A DNA stretch of 35,699 nucleotides from Sulfurospirillaceae bacterium (GCA_028693565.1 JAQUVE010000011.1:1-35699); one strand, 5' to 3'. Positions 24,217 to 34,457 are shown, counted from the stretch's first letter. Notes: generated by a model from the sequence alone, not told the origin. A program made the numbers and translations.

Positions 24217-26790
24217 TTAGCGTTTAGTGATAACAATACTACTGTGTAGAGCATCAATCACAATTGAATCTCCTTCAAAAAGCTTCTCTTCTAAAATCAT
24301 CTCAGCTAATTTATCTTCCACCAACTCATATAACGCTCTTTTGAGTGGACGAGCCCCATATACTGGGTCAAAACCTGCTTCCGCAATCAACGCTTTGGCT
24401 TCAGTTGTCAGCTCTGCTTTAATCTCTTTAGCAGCCAACTTAACTTCAATATCTTTAAACATAATGCTGACAATCTCACGTAGACCATCTTCTGTAAGAG
24501 GATTAAAGATAACAATGTCATCCAAACGATTTAAAAATTCAGGTTTAAAATGCACTCTAAGCTCCTTCATAACTTCTTCAGTGCGCTTTTCACCCTCAAA
24601 TTCCATAATCTTACCACTCGCAATATTGGATGTTAAAATGATTATCGTATTTTTAAAATCTACTGTTACTCCTTTATTATCCGTCAAACGCCCATCATCA
24701 AGCACTTGTAATAAAATATTGAACACATCAGGATGTGCCTTTTCAATCTCATCAAATAAGATGACACTGTAAGGTTTTCTTCGCACCGCTTCAGTCAGCT
24801 GTCCACCCTCATCGTACCCGACATATCCAGGAGGTGCACCAACTAATCGACTAACAGAGTGTTTTTCCATATATTCACTCATATCAAACCGAATGAGCGC
24901 TTTAGTCGTATCGAATAAAAAATTAGCTAACGCTTTAGCACTTTGTGTTTTACACACACCAGTTGGTCCTAAAAAAAGAAAACTTCCGATGGGTTTGTTA
25001 CTCTCGCTAAGCCCAGCTTTATTGCGTTTGATAGCTCGTCCAATTGCCTTAATAGCAGCATCTTGCCCCACAACTTCTTTTTTAAGATAATCTTCTACTG
25101 CTAACACTTTGGCTTTTTCACCTTGAAGCATTTTGTTAACAGGAATACCTGTCCATTTACTGACAATCGTTGCTATCATCTCTTCATCCACACTGTTTTT
25201 CAATAGCGTTCCAGAAGCCACCATTTTTTCCCACTTTTGTTTAAGCTCTTCCTCTTTTTTAGAAAGCTCAGGCAATTTACCGTATTCAATCTCAGCCGCT
25301 TTATTGAAATCACTGTTTTTCTTAGCGTTTTCAGCTTCGCGCCTTAATGCTTCAGCTTCAGTTTTAATCGCAGCAATATCATTAAAAACACTTTTTTCAG
25401 TTTCAAATTGAATTTCTAAAGCATTGCGTTTTTCTTTGGCATCACCCAACTCTTTTTCAATGGCTTTAATGCGTTCTGCATTGGCTTTACTTTTTTCCAT
25501 CAATAAAGCCTCTTTTTCAACCATTAACGTACTCATCAAACGCTTAATACGACTAAGCTCCATTGGCTCACTTTCAATTTGCATTTTAAGTTCAGCGGCA
25601 GCCTCATCAATAAGATCAATCGCTTTGTCTGGTAAAAAACGATCACTAATATAACGACTACTTAATTTCGCTGCTGCAATCAGCGCTGAGTCCATGATCG
25701 TGACATGATGGTGCGCTTCAAGACTCTCTTTGATGCCCCGTAATATCTGTAATGCTTCATTGATACTTGGTTCATTGACTGTAACAGGTTGAAACCGTCT
25801 TTGCAATGCCGCATCTTTTTCAAAATATTTGCGGTATTCTTTAAGTGTTGTAGCCCCAATGGTATGTAACTCTCCTCTAGCAAGAGCTGGTTTGAGGATA
25901 TTGGCCGCATCCGTACTTCCTTCACTTGCCCCAGCACCTACAATCGTGTGAATTTCATCAATAAACAAAATAATATTGCCACTTTTTTTGACTTCATCAA
26001 TAACAGACTTCAATCTATCTTCAAACTCACCACGATACTTAGCCCCAGCGATAAGCGCACTCATATCGAGTGCTATAACACTTTTATTTTGGAGGCTAAT
26101 AGGCACATCATTGTAAGCAATTTTTAATGCTAACCCTTCAGCAATGGCTGTTTTTCCTGTCCCTGGCTCGCCAATCAAAATAGGATTGTTTTTTGACTTA
26201 CGAATCAATATTTGCATCATGCGGTGAATCTCTTCATCACGCCCAATGACAGGATCAAGCTTGCCTTCATTGGCTAATTTGGTTAAATTAATACCATATT
26301 TTTCAAGCGCTTCAAGATTTTCATCACTGCTTTGCTTATCAATTTTTTTACCACCACGAAGAGATTCAAGGTTTTTCTTAAATTGAAGCAAATCAAGATA
26401 CTTTCCTAATATTTTTTTCAACGGGTCACTATCGATATTGGCGAGTAACCATGTATCCACTGAAAGATAGCTATCGCCTTTTTGCTTCATCAACCCTTCT
26501 GCTTTTTCCAGTGATTCTACCAGTGAACGAGCAACTTTAATGTTTTCTTTTGTCACATGCGAAGCGGTTGGTAACTTTTGAATTTCACTTTTCACTTCTA
26601 ATTCAATGGCGCTCTTGTCAATATTCATTTTATTAAAAACTTGATTTAAGATAGAACCCGAATGTGTTATAAGTCCCCATGTTACATGCAAGAGGGTTGC
26701 TTCAGAATTTTTTGAATGCAAGGCTAAACTAATGGCACTTTCTATAGCTTCGCGCATTTGATTGGTTAGTTGTTCAAAGATTGAGTTCAT
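24217..26790 (-). CDS. clpB: disaggregase ClpB with Cys in second Walker A
   Basis: Hexameric AAA+ chaperone that, with DnaK, pulls proteins out of aggregates. 857 residues: N-domain (1-145), NBD1 with Walker A GEPGTGKT (207-214) and Walker B ILFIDEIH, the middle-domain coiled coil (about 400-520) specific to ClpB, and NBD2 (from about 545). NBD2 has Walker [12 protein letters not shown] and sensor/arginine-finger motifs ([18 protein letters not shown]). The NBD2 Walker A reads GPTGVCKT (608-615): Cys613 stands where the family has Gly (codon TGT at 24952-24954, one base from GGT). ATG with ribosome binding site AAGGAG; a perfect sigma-70 promoter and HAIR-like operator lie upstream, consistent with heat-shock control by HspR. 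Confidence 0.97.
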   Translation of the reverse strand: MNSIFEQLTNQMREAIESAISLALHSKNSEATLLHVTWGLITHSGSILNQVFNKMNIDKSAIELEVKSEIQKLPTASHVTKENIKVARSLVESLEKAEGLMKQKGDSYLSVDTWLLANIDSDPLKKILGKYLDLLQFKKNLESLRGGKKIDKQSSDENLEALEKYGINLTKLANEGKLDPVIGRDEEIHRMMQILIRKSKNNPILIGEPGTGKTAIAEGLALKIAYNDVPISLQNKSVIALDMSALIAGAKYRGEFEDRLKSVIDEVKKSGNIILFIDEIHTIVGAGASEGSTDAANILKPALARGELHTIGATTLKEYRKYFEKDAALQRRFQPVTVNEPSINEALQILRGIKESLEAHHHVTIMDSALIAAAKLSSRYISDRFLPDKAIDLIDEAAAELKMQIESEPMELSRIKRLMSTLMVEKEALLMEKSKANAERIKAIEKELGDAKEKRNALEIQFETEKSVFNDIAAIKTEAEALRREAENAKKNSDFNKAAEIEYGKLPELSKKEEELKQKWEKMVASGTLLKNSVDEEMIATIVSKWTGIPVNKMLQGEKAKVLAVEDYLKKEVVGQDAAIKAIGRAIKRNKAGLSESNKPIGSFLFLGPTGVCKTQSAKALANFLFDTTKALIRFDMSEYMEKHSVSRLVGAPPGYVGYDEGGQLTEAVRRKPYSVILFDEIEKAHPDVFNILLQVLDDGRLTDNKGVTVDFKNTIIILTSNIASGKIMEFEGEKRTEEVMKELRVHFKPEFLNRLDDIVIFNPLTEDGLREIVSIMFKDIEVKLAAKEIKAELTTEAKALIAEAGFDPVYGARPLKRALYELVEDKLAEMILEEKLFEGDSIVIDALHSSIVITKR

Positions 26791-26812
26791 GAATACTCCT
26801 TTTTTTGTGATA

Positions 26813-26841
26813 ATTATATAACTTTAGTCCATATCTGTCAA
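26813..26841 (-). promoter_or_regulatory. perfect-consensus sigma-70 promoter of clpB
   Basis: On the minus strand TTGACA (26836-26841) and TATAAT (26813-26818) with 17 bases between them, 22 bases before the ATG. Both hexamers match consensus exactly, unusual in this phylum and typical of a promoter held down by a repressor. Confidence 0.85.
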
Positions 26842-26842
26842 G
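26822..26842. promoter_or_regulatory. HAIR-like (HspR) operator at clpB
   Basis: On the minus strand CTTGACA-N7-ACTAAAG against consensus CTTGAGT-N7-ACTCAAG: 5 of 7 and 6 of 7 matches with exact spacing. It includes the whole -35 hexamer and most of the spacer, a position where a bound repressor would block RNA polymerase. The cbpA promoter has a related site. Confidence 0.6.
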
Positions 26843-26959
26843 TTTATTTAGTCTATTGGCACTATAATAGTTTATACTACAATATCATAAAAGTCTTTTT
26901 AATTCTAAAAAAACATATCTACACACTAAACATTTAGTCAAATTTTAGGGAAACTTGAC

Positions 26960-26965
26960 TATAAT
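26960..26965 (+). promoter_or_regulatory. -10 element upstream of ctpA
   Basis: TATAAT in CTTGACTATAATCACC, 69 bases before the preferred ctpA ATG; no -35 at 16-18 bp. It probably serves the whole ctpA-purC-purS-purQ-plsC-crcB run. Confidence 0.5.
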
Positions 26966-27034
26966 CACCCCCTAGATTAATGGTGATTACATCAATATCT
27001 GAACTATCATTTGCTGGGAGTAGAAACACCTATT

Positions 27035-28360
27035 ATGAAACATTTAAAATTTGCCACAATTGGCTTTTTAGCAACCCTTGTTGGAGTCACTACGCTTCTT
27101 AGCTCTACCCTTTTTGCAGAAAATGGTGACAACGATAAAAGCAGGCTTGCTTCTCTAGCAAAGTTTACACGTGTTGTTGCTACCATTGAAAAATACTACG
27201 TTGATGACATTACTATTGATGCCATAGTTAAAAAGGCGGTTGAAGGTCTTTTAACGAATCTTGACGCACACTCTTCTTATCTTGATGCAAAACATTTCAA
27301 AGACTTAAAAATTCAAACTGATGGCGAATTTGGAGGACTTGGCATTACGGTTGGACAACGTGATGGTGCGTTAACTGTTATTGCCCCAATGGAAGGCACT
27401 CCTGCTGAAAAAGCTGGTATCAAAGCTAGTGATATTATCCTTAAAATTAATCAACAATCTACTTTGAATATGACCATTGACGAAGCAGTTAATATTATGA
27501 GAGGAAAACCAGGAACTAAAATTGACCTCACAGTCGTTCGAGAAGGTGAAAACAAACCTTTGACCATTACTATTATCCGAGATATTATTAAAATAGAATC
27601 TGTTTATTCTCGTATGATTGAAAACGAAAATATTCTCTATGTTCGTGTTGTGAGTTTTGATAAAAATATTGTTGCAGACGTACAAGAGGCCATTAGTAAA
27701 CATAAAAACCTTAAAGGCATTGTCTTAGACCTTAGAAACAACCCTGGTGGGCTACTGAATCAAGCCGTTGGACTTGTTGATCTTTTTGTGGATGAAGGTG
27801 TTATCGTTTCTCAAAAAGGACGCTTAAGCTCTGAAAATGCTGAATACACCGCTACAAAAGCTGGAACGATTAGCAAAACACCTTTGGTTGTTTTAGTTAA
27901 TGCCGGAAGTGCCAGTGCCAGTGAAATTGTTAGTGGCTCACTTCAAGATCACAAACGCGCTGTAATCGTGGGTGAAAAAACTTTTGGTAAAGGAAGTGTT
28001 CAAGCAGTTTTACCTGTGGTTGATGATGAAGCACTTCGTTTAACGATTGCACGTTATTATTTGCCAAGTGGCAGAACCATTCAAGCCGTAGGCGTTACCC
28101 CTGATATTGTAGTTTATCCAGGAGAAGTCCCTCATAAAGATAATGAACAAGCATTAAAAGAGAAAGACCTTAAAAAACATCTTGAAGGTGAATTACAAAA
28201 AGTAGAAGATACGAAAGAGAAACCAAAGAGTAAAAATGGCAAGGAAAAAGAGACAATAAAAACTGCGAACAAAGAGATAGTGAGTAGTGAAAATGTCCTA
28301 AAAGATTTACAACTAAAAAGTGCTATTGACATTGTTAAAGTGCTTTCAATTAAAAAATAA
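27035..28360 (+). CDS. ctpA: C-terminal processing protease (S41 family)
   Basis: Periplasmic tail-specific serine protease. 441 residues from the ATG at 27035; an in-frame TTG at 27011 would add eight residues before a good signal peptide ([20 protein letters not shown]). A PDZ domain is at about 95-180 ([20 protein letters not shown]). The S41 core has [17 protein letters not shown] (229-245), nucleophile Ser294 ([11 protein letters not shown]), Lys319 and Gln323 ([11 protein letters not shown]), the expected 25- and 4-residue spacings. The C-terminus (about 365-425) is a Lys/Glu-rich, low-complexity tail. The GGGAG upstream is rather far from the ATG. It is followed 14 bases later by purC; the functional link with purine genes is unclear, but the order is recalled as conserved in Campylobacter. 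Confidence 0.95.
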   Translation: MKHLKFATIGFLATLVGVTTLLSSTLFAENGDNDKSRLASLAKFTRVVATIEKYYVDDITIDAIVKKAVEGLLTNLDAHSSYLDAKHFKDLKIQTDGEFGGLGITVGQRDGALTVIAPMEGTPAEKAGIKASDIILKINQQSTLNMTIDEAVNIMRGKPGTKIDLTVVREGENKPLTITIIRDIIKIESVYSRMIENENILYVRVVSFDKNIVADVQEAISKHKNLKGIVLDLRNNPGGLLNQAVGLVDLFVDEGVIVSQKGRLSSENAEYTATKAGTISKTPLVVLVNAGSASASEIVSGSLQDHKRAVIVGEKTFGKGSVQAVLPVVDDEALRLTIARYYLPSGRTIQAVGVTPDIVVYPGEVPHKDNEQALKEKDLKKHLEGELQKVEDTKEKPKSKNGKEKETIKTANKEIVSSENVLKDLQLKSAIDIVKVLSIKK

Positions 28361-28374
28361 TCGAGGAGAATAGT

Positions 28375-29088
28375 GTGAATAAAGGTGCACAATTATACGA
28401 AGGAAAAGGGAAAAAGCTTTTCTTAACAGAAGATGAAAATCTTTTAATATCAGAATTTAAAGATGATTTGACAGCATTTAATGCAGAAAAAAGAGGAAAT
28501 GAAGCAGGTAAAGGTGCTCTTAATTGTAAAATCAGCACACAACTTTTTCATCTTGTTGAAAAACATGGCATTAAAACACACCTTGTCAAAACATTAGATG
28601 ACACGCATCAATTAGTCAAAAAAGTAAGCATTATTCCTATTGAAGTGGTTGTACGAAATATTGCAACAGGCTCTTTATCAAAACGCTTAGGCATTAAAGA
28701 TGGCACCATTCTTCCTTTCACGTTAGTAGAGTTTTATTATAAAGATGACGCATTGGGTGATCCTATTTTAAATGATGAGCATTGTTTAATGCTTAACCTT
28801 GTCAAAAGTGAGTCTGACCTTGAAGAGTTAAAACGCCTTGGCCGTGAAATCAATGCTATCATGAAAAGCTTTTTTGCTGAACGCAAATTAAAATTGGTTG
28901 ATTTTAAAGTTGAATTTGGTGTTGATAAAGAGGGAAATATCTTACTTGCTGATGAGATTAGTCCTGATAGTTGTCGTTTTTGGGATATGGATACTAATGA
29001 AAAATTAGACAAAGATAGATTTAGACAAGGTTTAGGTGATGTTAAAGTCGCTTATGAAGAAGTTTTAAAACGTATTTTAAATCACTAG
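28375..29088 (+). CDS. purC: SAICAR synthase PurC
   Basis: Phosphoribosylaminoimidazole-succinocarboxamide synthase, ATP-dependent ligation of aspartate to CAIR in purine biosynthesis. 237 residues. Family motifs: [14 protein letters not shown] (8-21), [38 protein letters not shown] and [19 protein letters not shown] start at 28375-28377, six bases after the ribosome binding site GAGGAG; a GTG two bases earlier is out of frame. First of three purine genes in the run. Confidence 0.97.
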   Translation: MNKGAQLYEGKGKKLFLTEDENLLISEFKDDLTAFNAEKRGNEAGKGALNCKISTQLFHLVEKHGIKTHLVKTLDDTHQLVKKVSIIPIEVVVRNIATGSLSKRLGIKDGTILPFTLVEFYYKDDALGDPILNDEHCLMLNLVKSESDLEELKRLGREINAIMKSFFAERKLKLVDFKVEFGVDKEGNILLADEISPDSCRFWDMDTNEKLDKDRFRQGLGDVKVAYEEVLKRILNH

Positions 29089-29104
29089 TAAGGGAAAAGT
29101 AGCT

Positions 29105-29350
29105 ATGAAAGTTATCGTAAATATTCAATTAAAAGATGGTGTTTTAGATCCTCAAGGAAAAGCCGTTCATCACGCGTTGACATCACTTAAATTTAATGAA
29201 GTCAATAATGTCAGAATTGGTAAACAAATTATTTTAGATATTGATGCACCAGATATAAATACGGCACAAGCAAGAGTTGAGATAATGTGCGATGAACTTT
29301 TGGCTAATACCGTCATTGAAAATTATACGATAGAGTTTCCTTCATGCTAG
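29105..29350 (+). CDS. purS: FGAM synthase subunit PurS
   Basis: Small subunit of the three-part phosphoribosylformylglycinamidine synthase, bridging PurL and PurQ to channel ammonia. 81 residues, typical length: MKVIVNIQLKDGVLDPQGKA, VRIGKQIILDID, CDELLANTVIENYTIE. It overlaps purQ by seven bases. The PurL catalytic subunit is not in the window. Confidence 0.95.
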   Translation: MKVIVNIQLKDGVLDPQGKAVHHALTSLKFNEVNNVRIGKQIILDIDAPDINTAQARVEIMCDELLANTVIENYTIEFPSC

Positions 29351-30015
29351 TCGCAGTCATCGTATTTCCAGGAACGAACTGTGAAATTGATACTAAATAT
29401 GCTTTTGAAAAACTAGGACAAAATGTTGCACTCGTTTTTCATAAAGAAGAACAGCTACCACAAGGGACTGATTTAGTTGTTCTGCCTGGTGGCTTTAGTT
29501 ATGGTGATTACTTACGAAGTGCGGCTATTGCTAAGTTTTCACCTATTATGAAAGCTGTTATTGAGTTTGCAAATAGAGGTGGAAAAGTTCTAGGTATCTG
29601 TAATGGCTTTCAAATGCTTGTTGAAGCACGTTTATTACCAGGCGCTATGAAACGCAATGAAAATGTCCATTTTATCTCAAAATTTCATCCTCTTAAAGTC
29701 ATCAATAACAACAATACTTTCTTAAAAAAATGTACCCTTAACTCTCTAGTGAATATACCCATTGCCCATGGAGAAGGTAGCTACTATATTGATGAGGCAG
29801 GATTAAAAGAACTTTATGCTAATGAGCAAGTGCTCTTAACGTATTGTGATGAGCTTGGGCAAGTCAAAAATCCAAATGGTTCAGTTGATTCTATTGCTGG
29901 TATTTGTAATAAAGCTAAAAATGTCTTTGGCTTGATGCCGCATCCAGAACGTGCTGTTGAACGTATTCTAGGCTCTGATGACGGTGTAAAAATGTTAGAG
30001 GGATTTATAAATTAA
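29344..30015 (+). CDS. purQ: FGAM synthase glutaminase subunit PurQ
   Basis: Class I glutamine amidotransferase that supplies ammonia to PurL. 223 residues, triad Cys86 (VLGICNGFQML), His200 and Glu202 (MPHPERA). VVLPGGFSYGDYLRSAA and the N-terminal VIVFPGTNCE are PurQ hallmarks. It overlaps purS by seven bases and is followed four bases later by an unrelated periplasmic/membrane protein gene. Confidence 0.97.
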   Translation: MLVAVIVFPGTNCEIDTKYAFEKLGQNVALVFHKEEQLPQGTDLVVLPGGFSYGDYLRSAAIAKFSPIMKAVIEFANRGGKVLGICNGFQMLVEARLLPGAMKRNENVHFISKFHPLKVINNNNTFLKKCTLNSLVNIPIAHGEGSYYIDEAGLKELYANEQVLLTYCDELGQVKNPNGSVDSIAGICNKAKNVFGLMPHPERAVERILGSDDGVKMLEGFIN

Positions 30016-30019
30016 CCGC

Positions 30020-31132
30020 ATGACAAAAATTATTCATTTTTTGATTGCACTGTTTGTCTTTTCTTCTTCGCTTTTTGCTGAAGGTTATAGTATAGAAGAG
30101 CAGGTTTATCCTACACAAACACAAACGCAAAGCAAATCACTCTTTGTCTCTATGGAAAGCATTCCATCAAAGGTTTATGTAGGACAAGTTTTTCCTGTTA
30201 AACTGAAAGCAATTATTGCCACTCAAAATTTTGATGATGTCACTATGGAGATGCAAAACAGTACCAATGTTGAGATCATCAACCCCAATAGTACATGGGA
30301 AACGACAGGTGATAGAACTTATTTTAATACTTATTATCTCAAAGTGACTTCAACAACAGCAACATTACCATCGCTGAGCATTAGTCTTCTTTCCAACAAA
30401 AGCTCTACGGAGAGTCAAACTATCACATTACCAAAGCTTACGATTGTTCAACTCAAAAAAGATGCTTTGTTTTGTAATGTCATTGCCGATAATCTAACCG
30501 TTAATAAATACAAAACAACAACCTTCGATGATAAAAACAATATAACTGTTTTAGAAATAGAAGCATCTAACTCTAATCTTAAAGACTTTGCTTTAGCAGG
30601 TATAGCCAAAAGTGGTATAGACTCTTTTTCTGAAAATGGTACAACTCAAAAAATCTATTACTATGCCATTCTTCCAAATTATCAAAAAACATTTGAATTT
30701 ACCTATTTTGATCTTCCAACCAATAAATTTTCCAAAATATCTTTACCTGTTATAGCTGAAAATGATGAAGTAAGCACCCAGTTAGGGCTCAATCCAAAAG
30801 AGAGTATCTTTGAATTTTACAAAAGCATTGCCTATGCAGTAGGTGCTTTTATCTTTTTTGTGATTTTTATACGCAGAAGAAGATTTTTTTATCTTTTCTT
30901 AGCATTGATTTTTTTTACGCTTTTTTTCTTAGATAAAAATCCTATGAACAATGTATTTTTAAAAGATAATAGCAGTGTTATGATTCTACCAACAGAACAC
31001 TCAACCATCTTTTTTACCAATACAAAAAGCATCCCTGTAGAAAAATTAGGGCAAAGAGACAATTACATCAAAATATTACTTCCTGATGGAAAAATTGGAT
31101 GGACACTTGATGAAAATATTATCAAAAATTAG
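30020..31132 (+). CDS. exported membrane-anchored protein with SH3-like C-terminus, function unknown
   Basis: 370 residues. Signal peptide MTKIIHFLIALFVFSSSLFA. A long periplasmic beta-rich region (about 20-270) begins with SLFVSMESIPSKVYVGQVFPVKLKA, reminiscent of the N-terminal repeats of BatD-type proteins. Two hydrophobic segments joined by RRRRF lie near 272-305. The last 60 residues (SVMILPTEHSTIFFTNTK...KIGWTLDENIIK) look like a bacterial SH3 domain that could bind the cell wall. No ribosome binding site; translation probably carries on from purQ four bases before. The same position in C. jejuni is held by a similar hypothetical gene (recall). Function unknown. Confidence 0.8.
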   Translation: MTKIIHFLIALFVFSSSLFAEGYSIEEQVYPTQTQTQSKSLFVSMESIPSKVYVGQVFPVKLKAIIATQNFDDVTMEMQNSTNVEIINPNSTWETTGDRTYFNTYYLKVTSTTATLPSLSISLLSNKSSTESQTITLPKLTIVQLKKDALFCNVIADNLTVNKYKTTTFDDKNNITVLEIEASNSNLKDFALAGIAKSGIDSFSENGTTQKIYYYAILPNYQKTFEFTYFDLPTNKFSKISLPVIAENDEVSTQLGLNPKESIFEFYKSIAYAVGAFIFFVIFIRRRRFFYLFLALIFFTLFFLDKNPMNNVFLKDNSSVMILPTEHSTIFFTNTKSIPVEKLGQRDNYIKILLPDGKIGWTLDENIIKN

Positions 31133-31811
31133 AGGTGTTTACACTATCGTAGAATTTGTGATAACAGTTCTTATTGTTATCGTGTTGATGTATATTTTTA
31201 AAAATTCAACGTATCGTATTCGTCAAACATGGGCAAAAATGCAAATGTTCTTAATGCGTTTCTCCATTACACAAATAGGACATACAGATGAAAAAGCAAC
31301 TCTTTTAGTGCTTAATCATCAGAGCCTTATTGATATCGTTGCCTTTGAAGCTATTTACCCTAAAGATTTATGTTGGATTGCAAAAAAAGAGATACAAGAT
31401 ATTCCTCTTTTTGGTCATATTATCCCTGCACCTCGCATGATAGCAATTGATCGTAAAGATAAACGTTCAGTGATAAAAATGCTCAAACTGAGCAAAGAGC
31501 GCATCGAAGAAGGAAGAGTTATCGCGATGTTTCCAGAAGGAACAAGGGGTGATGGAAAGTCTCTTCTTCAATTTCAAAGTGGCGCAAAAATTTTAGCAGA
31601 AAAACTTGATATGATTGTACAACCTGCTATCATTTTAGGCGCAAGACATGTATTCGACTCAAAAAATATTGTTGCACATAGTGGTGATGTGCGTATTGTC
31701 TATCTTGACCCTATCAATCCTAAAGAGGATGAACATTGGTATGAAAAGATGCACGACGCAATGAAAGAAAGGCTAAAAATTGAGCTGGCAAACACTTCTA
31801 GCCATCGGTAG
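31110..31811 (+). CDS. plsC: 1-acyl-sn-glycerol-3-phosphate acyltransferase PlsC
   Basis: Membrane enzyme that makes phosphatidic acid from lysophosphatidic acid. 233 residues from the ATG at 31110; an ATG at 31086 would add eight residues and a longer overlap with the previous gene. N-terminal TM at about 12-32, motif I NHQSLIDIV (HxxxxD: His-Asp), motif III FPEGTRGDGKSLLQFQSGA, motif IV VQPAIIL. It overlaps the upstream gene by 23 bases and crcB by 32. Confidence 0.92.
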   Translation: MKILSKIRGVYTIVEFVITVLIVIVLMYIFKNSTYRIRQTWAKMQMFLMRFSITQIGHTDEKATLLVLNHQSLIDIVAFEAIYPKDLCWIAKKEIQDIPLFGHIIPAPRMIAIDRKDKRSVIKMLKLSKERIEEGRVIAMFPEGTRGDGKSLLQFQSGAKILAEKLDMIVQPAIILGARHVFDSKNIVAHSGDVRIVYLDPINPKEDEHWYEKMHDAMKERLKIELANTSSHR

Positions 31812-32166
31812 TGGCGGATTTATTGGCTCTATATTAAGAGCTTATTTAAATGGTCTTATTAATCGCCATCTTCCTCACGCCCTTCCTTTTGGAACCTTAG
31901 GTGTCAATATCTTAGGTAGCTTTATTATTGGTGTTTTCTTTGCAATCTTTATGCATACAACACTTTTTTCAACCCCCATGAAATCATTTCTTACAACAGG
32001 ATTTCTCGGTGGGCTGACAACCTATTCTACCTTTGCTTTAGAGACTTTTTGGCTCTTTAATGAAGGAAGTTTTGTCTTAGCACTTTCCAATACACTTCTA
32101 AATGTGATTGGAACTATTCTTGCCGCAGGCAGTGGTTTTAAAATTATCAATTTTTTGGTAAAATAA
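31780..32166 (+). CDS. crcB: fluoride channel CrcB/FluC
   Basis: Four-TM fluoride exporter, works as a dual-topology dimer. 128 residues with signature GSGGFIGSILRAYLNG, PFGTLGVNILGSFIIG and FLGGLTTYSTFALETF (the TTYSTF pore strip). TTG start at 31780-31782, seven bases after a good AAAGG, inside the 3' end of plsC. No fluoride riboswitch is possible this close to plsC. Last gene of the ctpA run. Confidence 0.93.
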   Translation: MSWQTLLAIGSGGFIGSILRAYLNGLINRHLPHALPFGTLGVNILGSFIIGVFFAIFMHTTLFSTPMKSFLTTGFLGGLTTYSTFALETFWLFNEGSFVLALSNTLLNVIGTILAAGSGFKIINFLVK

Positions 32167-32189
32167 CGCCGAAATTTTTTGGATTGTCC

Positions 32190-32231
32190 AAAGAGTTCCC
32201 TCGTTTTACTGCTTACATGTAAGAACTCTTT
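32190..32231 (+). terminator. hairpin between crcB and htpG, loop holds TTACATGTAA
   Basis: AAAGAGTTC (32190-32198) pairs perfectly with GAACTCTTT (32223-32231) and is followed by TTGTC. The 24-base loop ends in the palindrome TTACATGTAA (32213-32222). It may end the crcB transcript or lie in the htpG leader. Confidence 0.5.
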
Positions 32232-32264
32232 TGTCAATTCAAAATAAAACTAAAAGGATATAGT

Positions 32265-34136
32265 ATGTCAAAACATCAATTTCAAACCGAAGTTACACAA
32301 CTTTTGGATCTCATGATTCACTCGCTCTACTCTAACAAAGAGATTTTTTTACGAGAGTTGGTCTCAAACTCTTCAGATGCCTTAGATAAGCTTAATTACC
32401 TCACGTTAACTGACGAGAAGTACAAATCAATCTCTTATGTACCACGTATTGATATCGCTTTTGATAAAGAAGCTAAAACGTTAACGATTAGTGATACAGG
32501 TATTGGTATGAATGAAGCCGAATTGATTGAAAACTTAGGAACTATTGCCAAAAGTGGCACAAAATCATTTTTAAAAAATCTAACAGGAGATACTAAAAAA
32601 GATTCTAATTTGATTGGTCAATTTGGTGTTGGTTTTTACTCTGCGTTCATGGTCGCTGATAAAATTGAAGTGACAAGCCGTAAAGCAGGTGAAGAAAGTG
32701 CTTATATGTGGAGTTCAACCGCAGGGGCTGAGTATGACATTTCCCCTGTTAGCAAAGAAACACATGGAACGTCTATTACCCTCTTTTTAAAAGAAGATGA
32801 AGGTGAATTTTTAGAGTTTTACCGCATTCAAAGCATCATTAAAAAATACTCTAACCATATTCCTTTCCCTATTTTTATGGACAAAGAAGTTAAAGAGTAT
32901 GATGATGAAGGCAAAGAAAAGAGCACTGAGATAAAAAACGAGCAGATCAATAAAGCAAGTGCGCTTTGGACAGTCGCAAAAAGCCACATCAAACCTGAAG
33001 AATATAAAGATTTTTATCAACAAATTTCTCACGATAGCACAGACCCTCTTCTTTGGAGCCATACAAAAGCTGAAGGAAAATATGAATACACTACCCTTTT
33101 CTACATTCCAACAACACCTCCTATGGACCTTTTCCGTATGGATTACAAACCAGGTGTTAAACTCTATGTTAAACGCGTATTTATAACCGATGATGAAAAG
33201 GAACTTTTACCAACCTATTTGCGTTTTGTCAAAGGTATCATCGATGCAGAAGACTTACCACTTAATGTAAGCCGTGAGATTTTGCAACAAAATAAAATCT
33301 TAGAAGCCATCAAAAAAGCATCTGTAAAAAAAATCTTAAGTGAGCTTAAATCGCTTAAAGAAAAAGAGAGTGAAAAATACCTTGAATTTTACAATAACTT
33401 TGGTCGCGTTATCAAAGAAGGCTTGTACAACGACTGGGAAAATAAAGAAGCACTTTTAGAACTCGTACTGTTCAAATCTTCAAAACGTGATGGACTGGTT
33501 AGTCTTAAAGAGTACAAAGAGGGCATGAAAGAAGATCAAAAAAGTATCTACTACATCACAGGCGAAAATGAAAGAATTCTTCGCAACTCTCCACTCATTG
33601 AGCAGTTTAAAGCCAAAGACATAGAAGTCTTGTTGCTCGATGAAGAAGTTGATGCGATCGTCTTCCCAATGGTCGGAGAGTACGATAAAACACCGATTAA
33701 GCCAGTCAATAACTCCGACATCGACGAAGAGATCAAAGAAGACAAAGCCAAAGTTGAAGAAGACGAAAAAACCTACAAAGAGATTTTGGTTAAAATGAAA
33801 GAGATTTTAAAAGACGATGCGAAAGACGTTAAAATTTCAAGCCGTTTGAGTGACTCTCCATCATGCCTTGTCTACGATAAAAACGACCCAGACTTCCAAA
33901 TGCAACAGATGCTCAAACAGATGGGACAAGACAATCTTCCAACCGTGAAGCCTATCTTAGAGATCAACCCTGAGCATGAGATTTTCAAAAAATTAAGTGC
34001 AAAATCTGATCTTTTAGAACTCAACGATGTGGCTTTCTTGCTTTTAGATCAAGCCAAACTGCAAGAAGGAATGAAAATCGACGATACGGCAGCGTTTGCA
34101 AAACGTTTGAACCGCTTTATCGCTAAAGCACTTTAA
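32265..34136 (+). CDS. htpG: Hsp90 chaperone HtpG
   Basis: ATP-dependent molecular chaperone, 623 residues. GHKL ATP site: [17 protein letters not shown] (Asn/Asp), [21 protein letters not shown], and [16 protein letters not shown]. The middle domain has the catalytic-loop region [18 protein letters not shown], and the C-terminal dimerisation domain ends [13 protein letters not shown]. Ribosome binding site AAAAGGA. It is followed by a strong hairpin of the TTTACATGTAAGGA family. I see no HAIR site upstream; the promoter is unclear. Confidence 0.97.
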   Translation: MSKHQFQTEVTQLLDLMIHSLYSNKEIFLRELVSNSSDALDKLNYLTLTDEKYKSISYVPRIDIAFDKEAKTLTISDTGIGMNEAELIENLGTIAKSGTKSFLKNLTGDTKKDSNLIGQFGVGFYSAFMVADKIEVTSRKAGEESAYMWSSTAGAEYDISPVSKETHGTSITLFLKEDEGEFLEFYRIQSIIKKYSNHIPFPIFMDKEVKEYDDEGKEKSTEIKNEQINKASALWTVAKSHIKPEEYKDFYQQISHDSTDPLLWSHTKAEGKYEYTTLFYIPTTPPMDLFRMDYKPGVKLYVKRVFITDDEKELLPTYLRFVKGIIDAEDLPLNVSREILQQNKILEAIKKASVKKILSELKSLKEKESEKYLEFYNNFGRVIKEGLYNDWENKEALLELVLFKSSKRDGLVSLKEYKEGMKEDQKSIYYITGENERILRNSPLIEQFKAKDIEVLLLDEEVDAIVFPMVGEYDKTPIKPVNNSDIDEEIKEDKAKVEEDEKTYKEILVKMKEILKDDAKDVKISSRLSDSPSCLVYDKNDPDFQMQQMLKQMGQDNLPTVKPILEINPEHEIFKKLSAKSDLLELNDVAFLLLDQAKLQEGMKIDDTAAFAKRLNRFIAKAL

Positions 34137-34144
34137 AACATACG

Positions 34145-34176
34145 TTTACATGTAAGGATTTTTCCTTACATGTAAA
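34145..34176. terminator. 14-bp perfect hairpin after htpG (repeat family member)
   Basis: TTTACATGTAAGGA / TCCTTACATGTAAA with loop TTTT, eight bases after the htpG stop. No T-run follows the stem, though it is strong. A second hairpin with the same stem apart from one compensated pair lies at 35084-35115 after the yyaL-like gene. Confidence 0.7.
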
Positions 34177-34281
34177 AGAGAACTACCTTTACCTTTCCAA
34201 GCTATATTAAATCTCCACTTTCATAAAATATCACGCACGACTTCCAATGTTTGTAGAATTTTCATTGGTTATTGCAAATGG

Positions 34282-34289
34282 CAAAATAG
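34282..34289. repeat. 8-bp direct repeat, left copy
   Basis: CAAAATAG, repeated at 35075-35082 on the far side of the inverted-repeat-bounded block; possible target-site duplication. Spacing to the repeats differs (2 and 7 bases). Confidence 0.35.
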
Positions 34290-34291
34290 AG

Positions 34292-34318
34292 AAAGTTAAA
34301 AGTTTAGCCCTGATCCCT
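34292..34318 (+). repeat. 27-bp inverted repeat, left end
   Basis: Begins AAAGTTAAAAGTTTAGCCCT. Its reverse complement is at 35041-35067 with one mismatch. The two bound a 776-base block. Confidence 0.85.
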
Positions 34319-34360
34319 ATTATTTTTTTGAATAAACCAACATTTTTTGTGTTCATTTAT

Positions 34361-34390
34361 TTGAGCATATTAGGCTGTTTTGTATATAAT
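34361..34390 (+). promoter_or_regulatory. promoter for the cassette genes
   Basis: TTGAGC (34361-34366), 18-base spacer, TATAAT (34385-34390), 68 bases before the first small ORF and just upstream of the cassette boundary; placed like the promoter that serves integron cassettes. Confidence 0.5.
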
Positions 34391-34412
34391 GTTCATTGAA
34401 TAAATAGTTATC

Positions 34413-34436
34413 TCGGACGCTACGCATCCGTTATGT
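34413..34436 (+). other. left cassette boundary, partial recombination-site remnant
   Basis: A short hairpin CGGAcGC-TAC-GCaTCCG is followed by G-TTATGT, a core-like GTT boundary. I find no matching RYYYAAC box upstream, so a complete attC is not present here; it may be a remnant, an attI or a secondary site. Confidence 0.4.
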
Positions 34437-34457
34437 ATAAACCAGCAAGGAATAAAT

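Noticed and set aside
24227-24772. Long 181-codon frame on the plus strand inside clpB.
   Set aside because: Antisense shadow of a clear clpB; no ribosome binding site, Ser/Leu-rich composition typical of shadows.
26931-26959. GTCAA ... TTGAC inverted pair upstream of ctpA, a possible third HAIR-like site.
   Set aside because: Half-sites have the wrong sequence and spacing for the HspR pattern.
34249-34401. A 50-codon open frame MFVEFSLVIANGKIEKVKSL... running through the left inverted repeat.
   Set aside because: No ribosome binding site, crosses the repeat boundary and the promoter, and is hydrophobic by base composition only. Not called as a gene.
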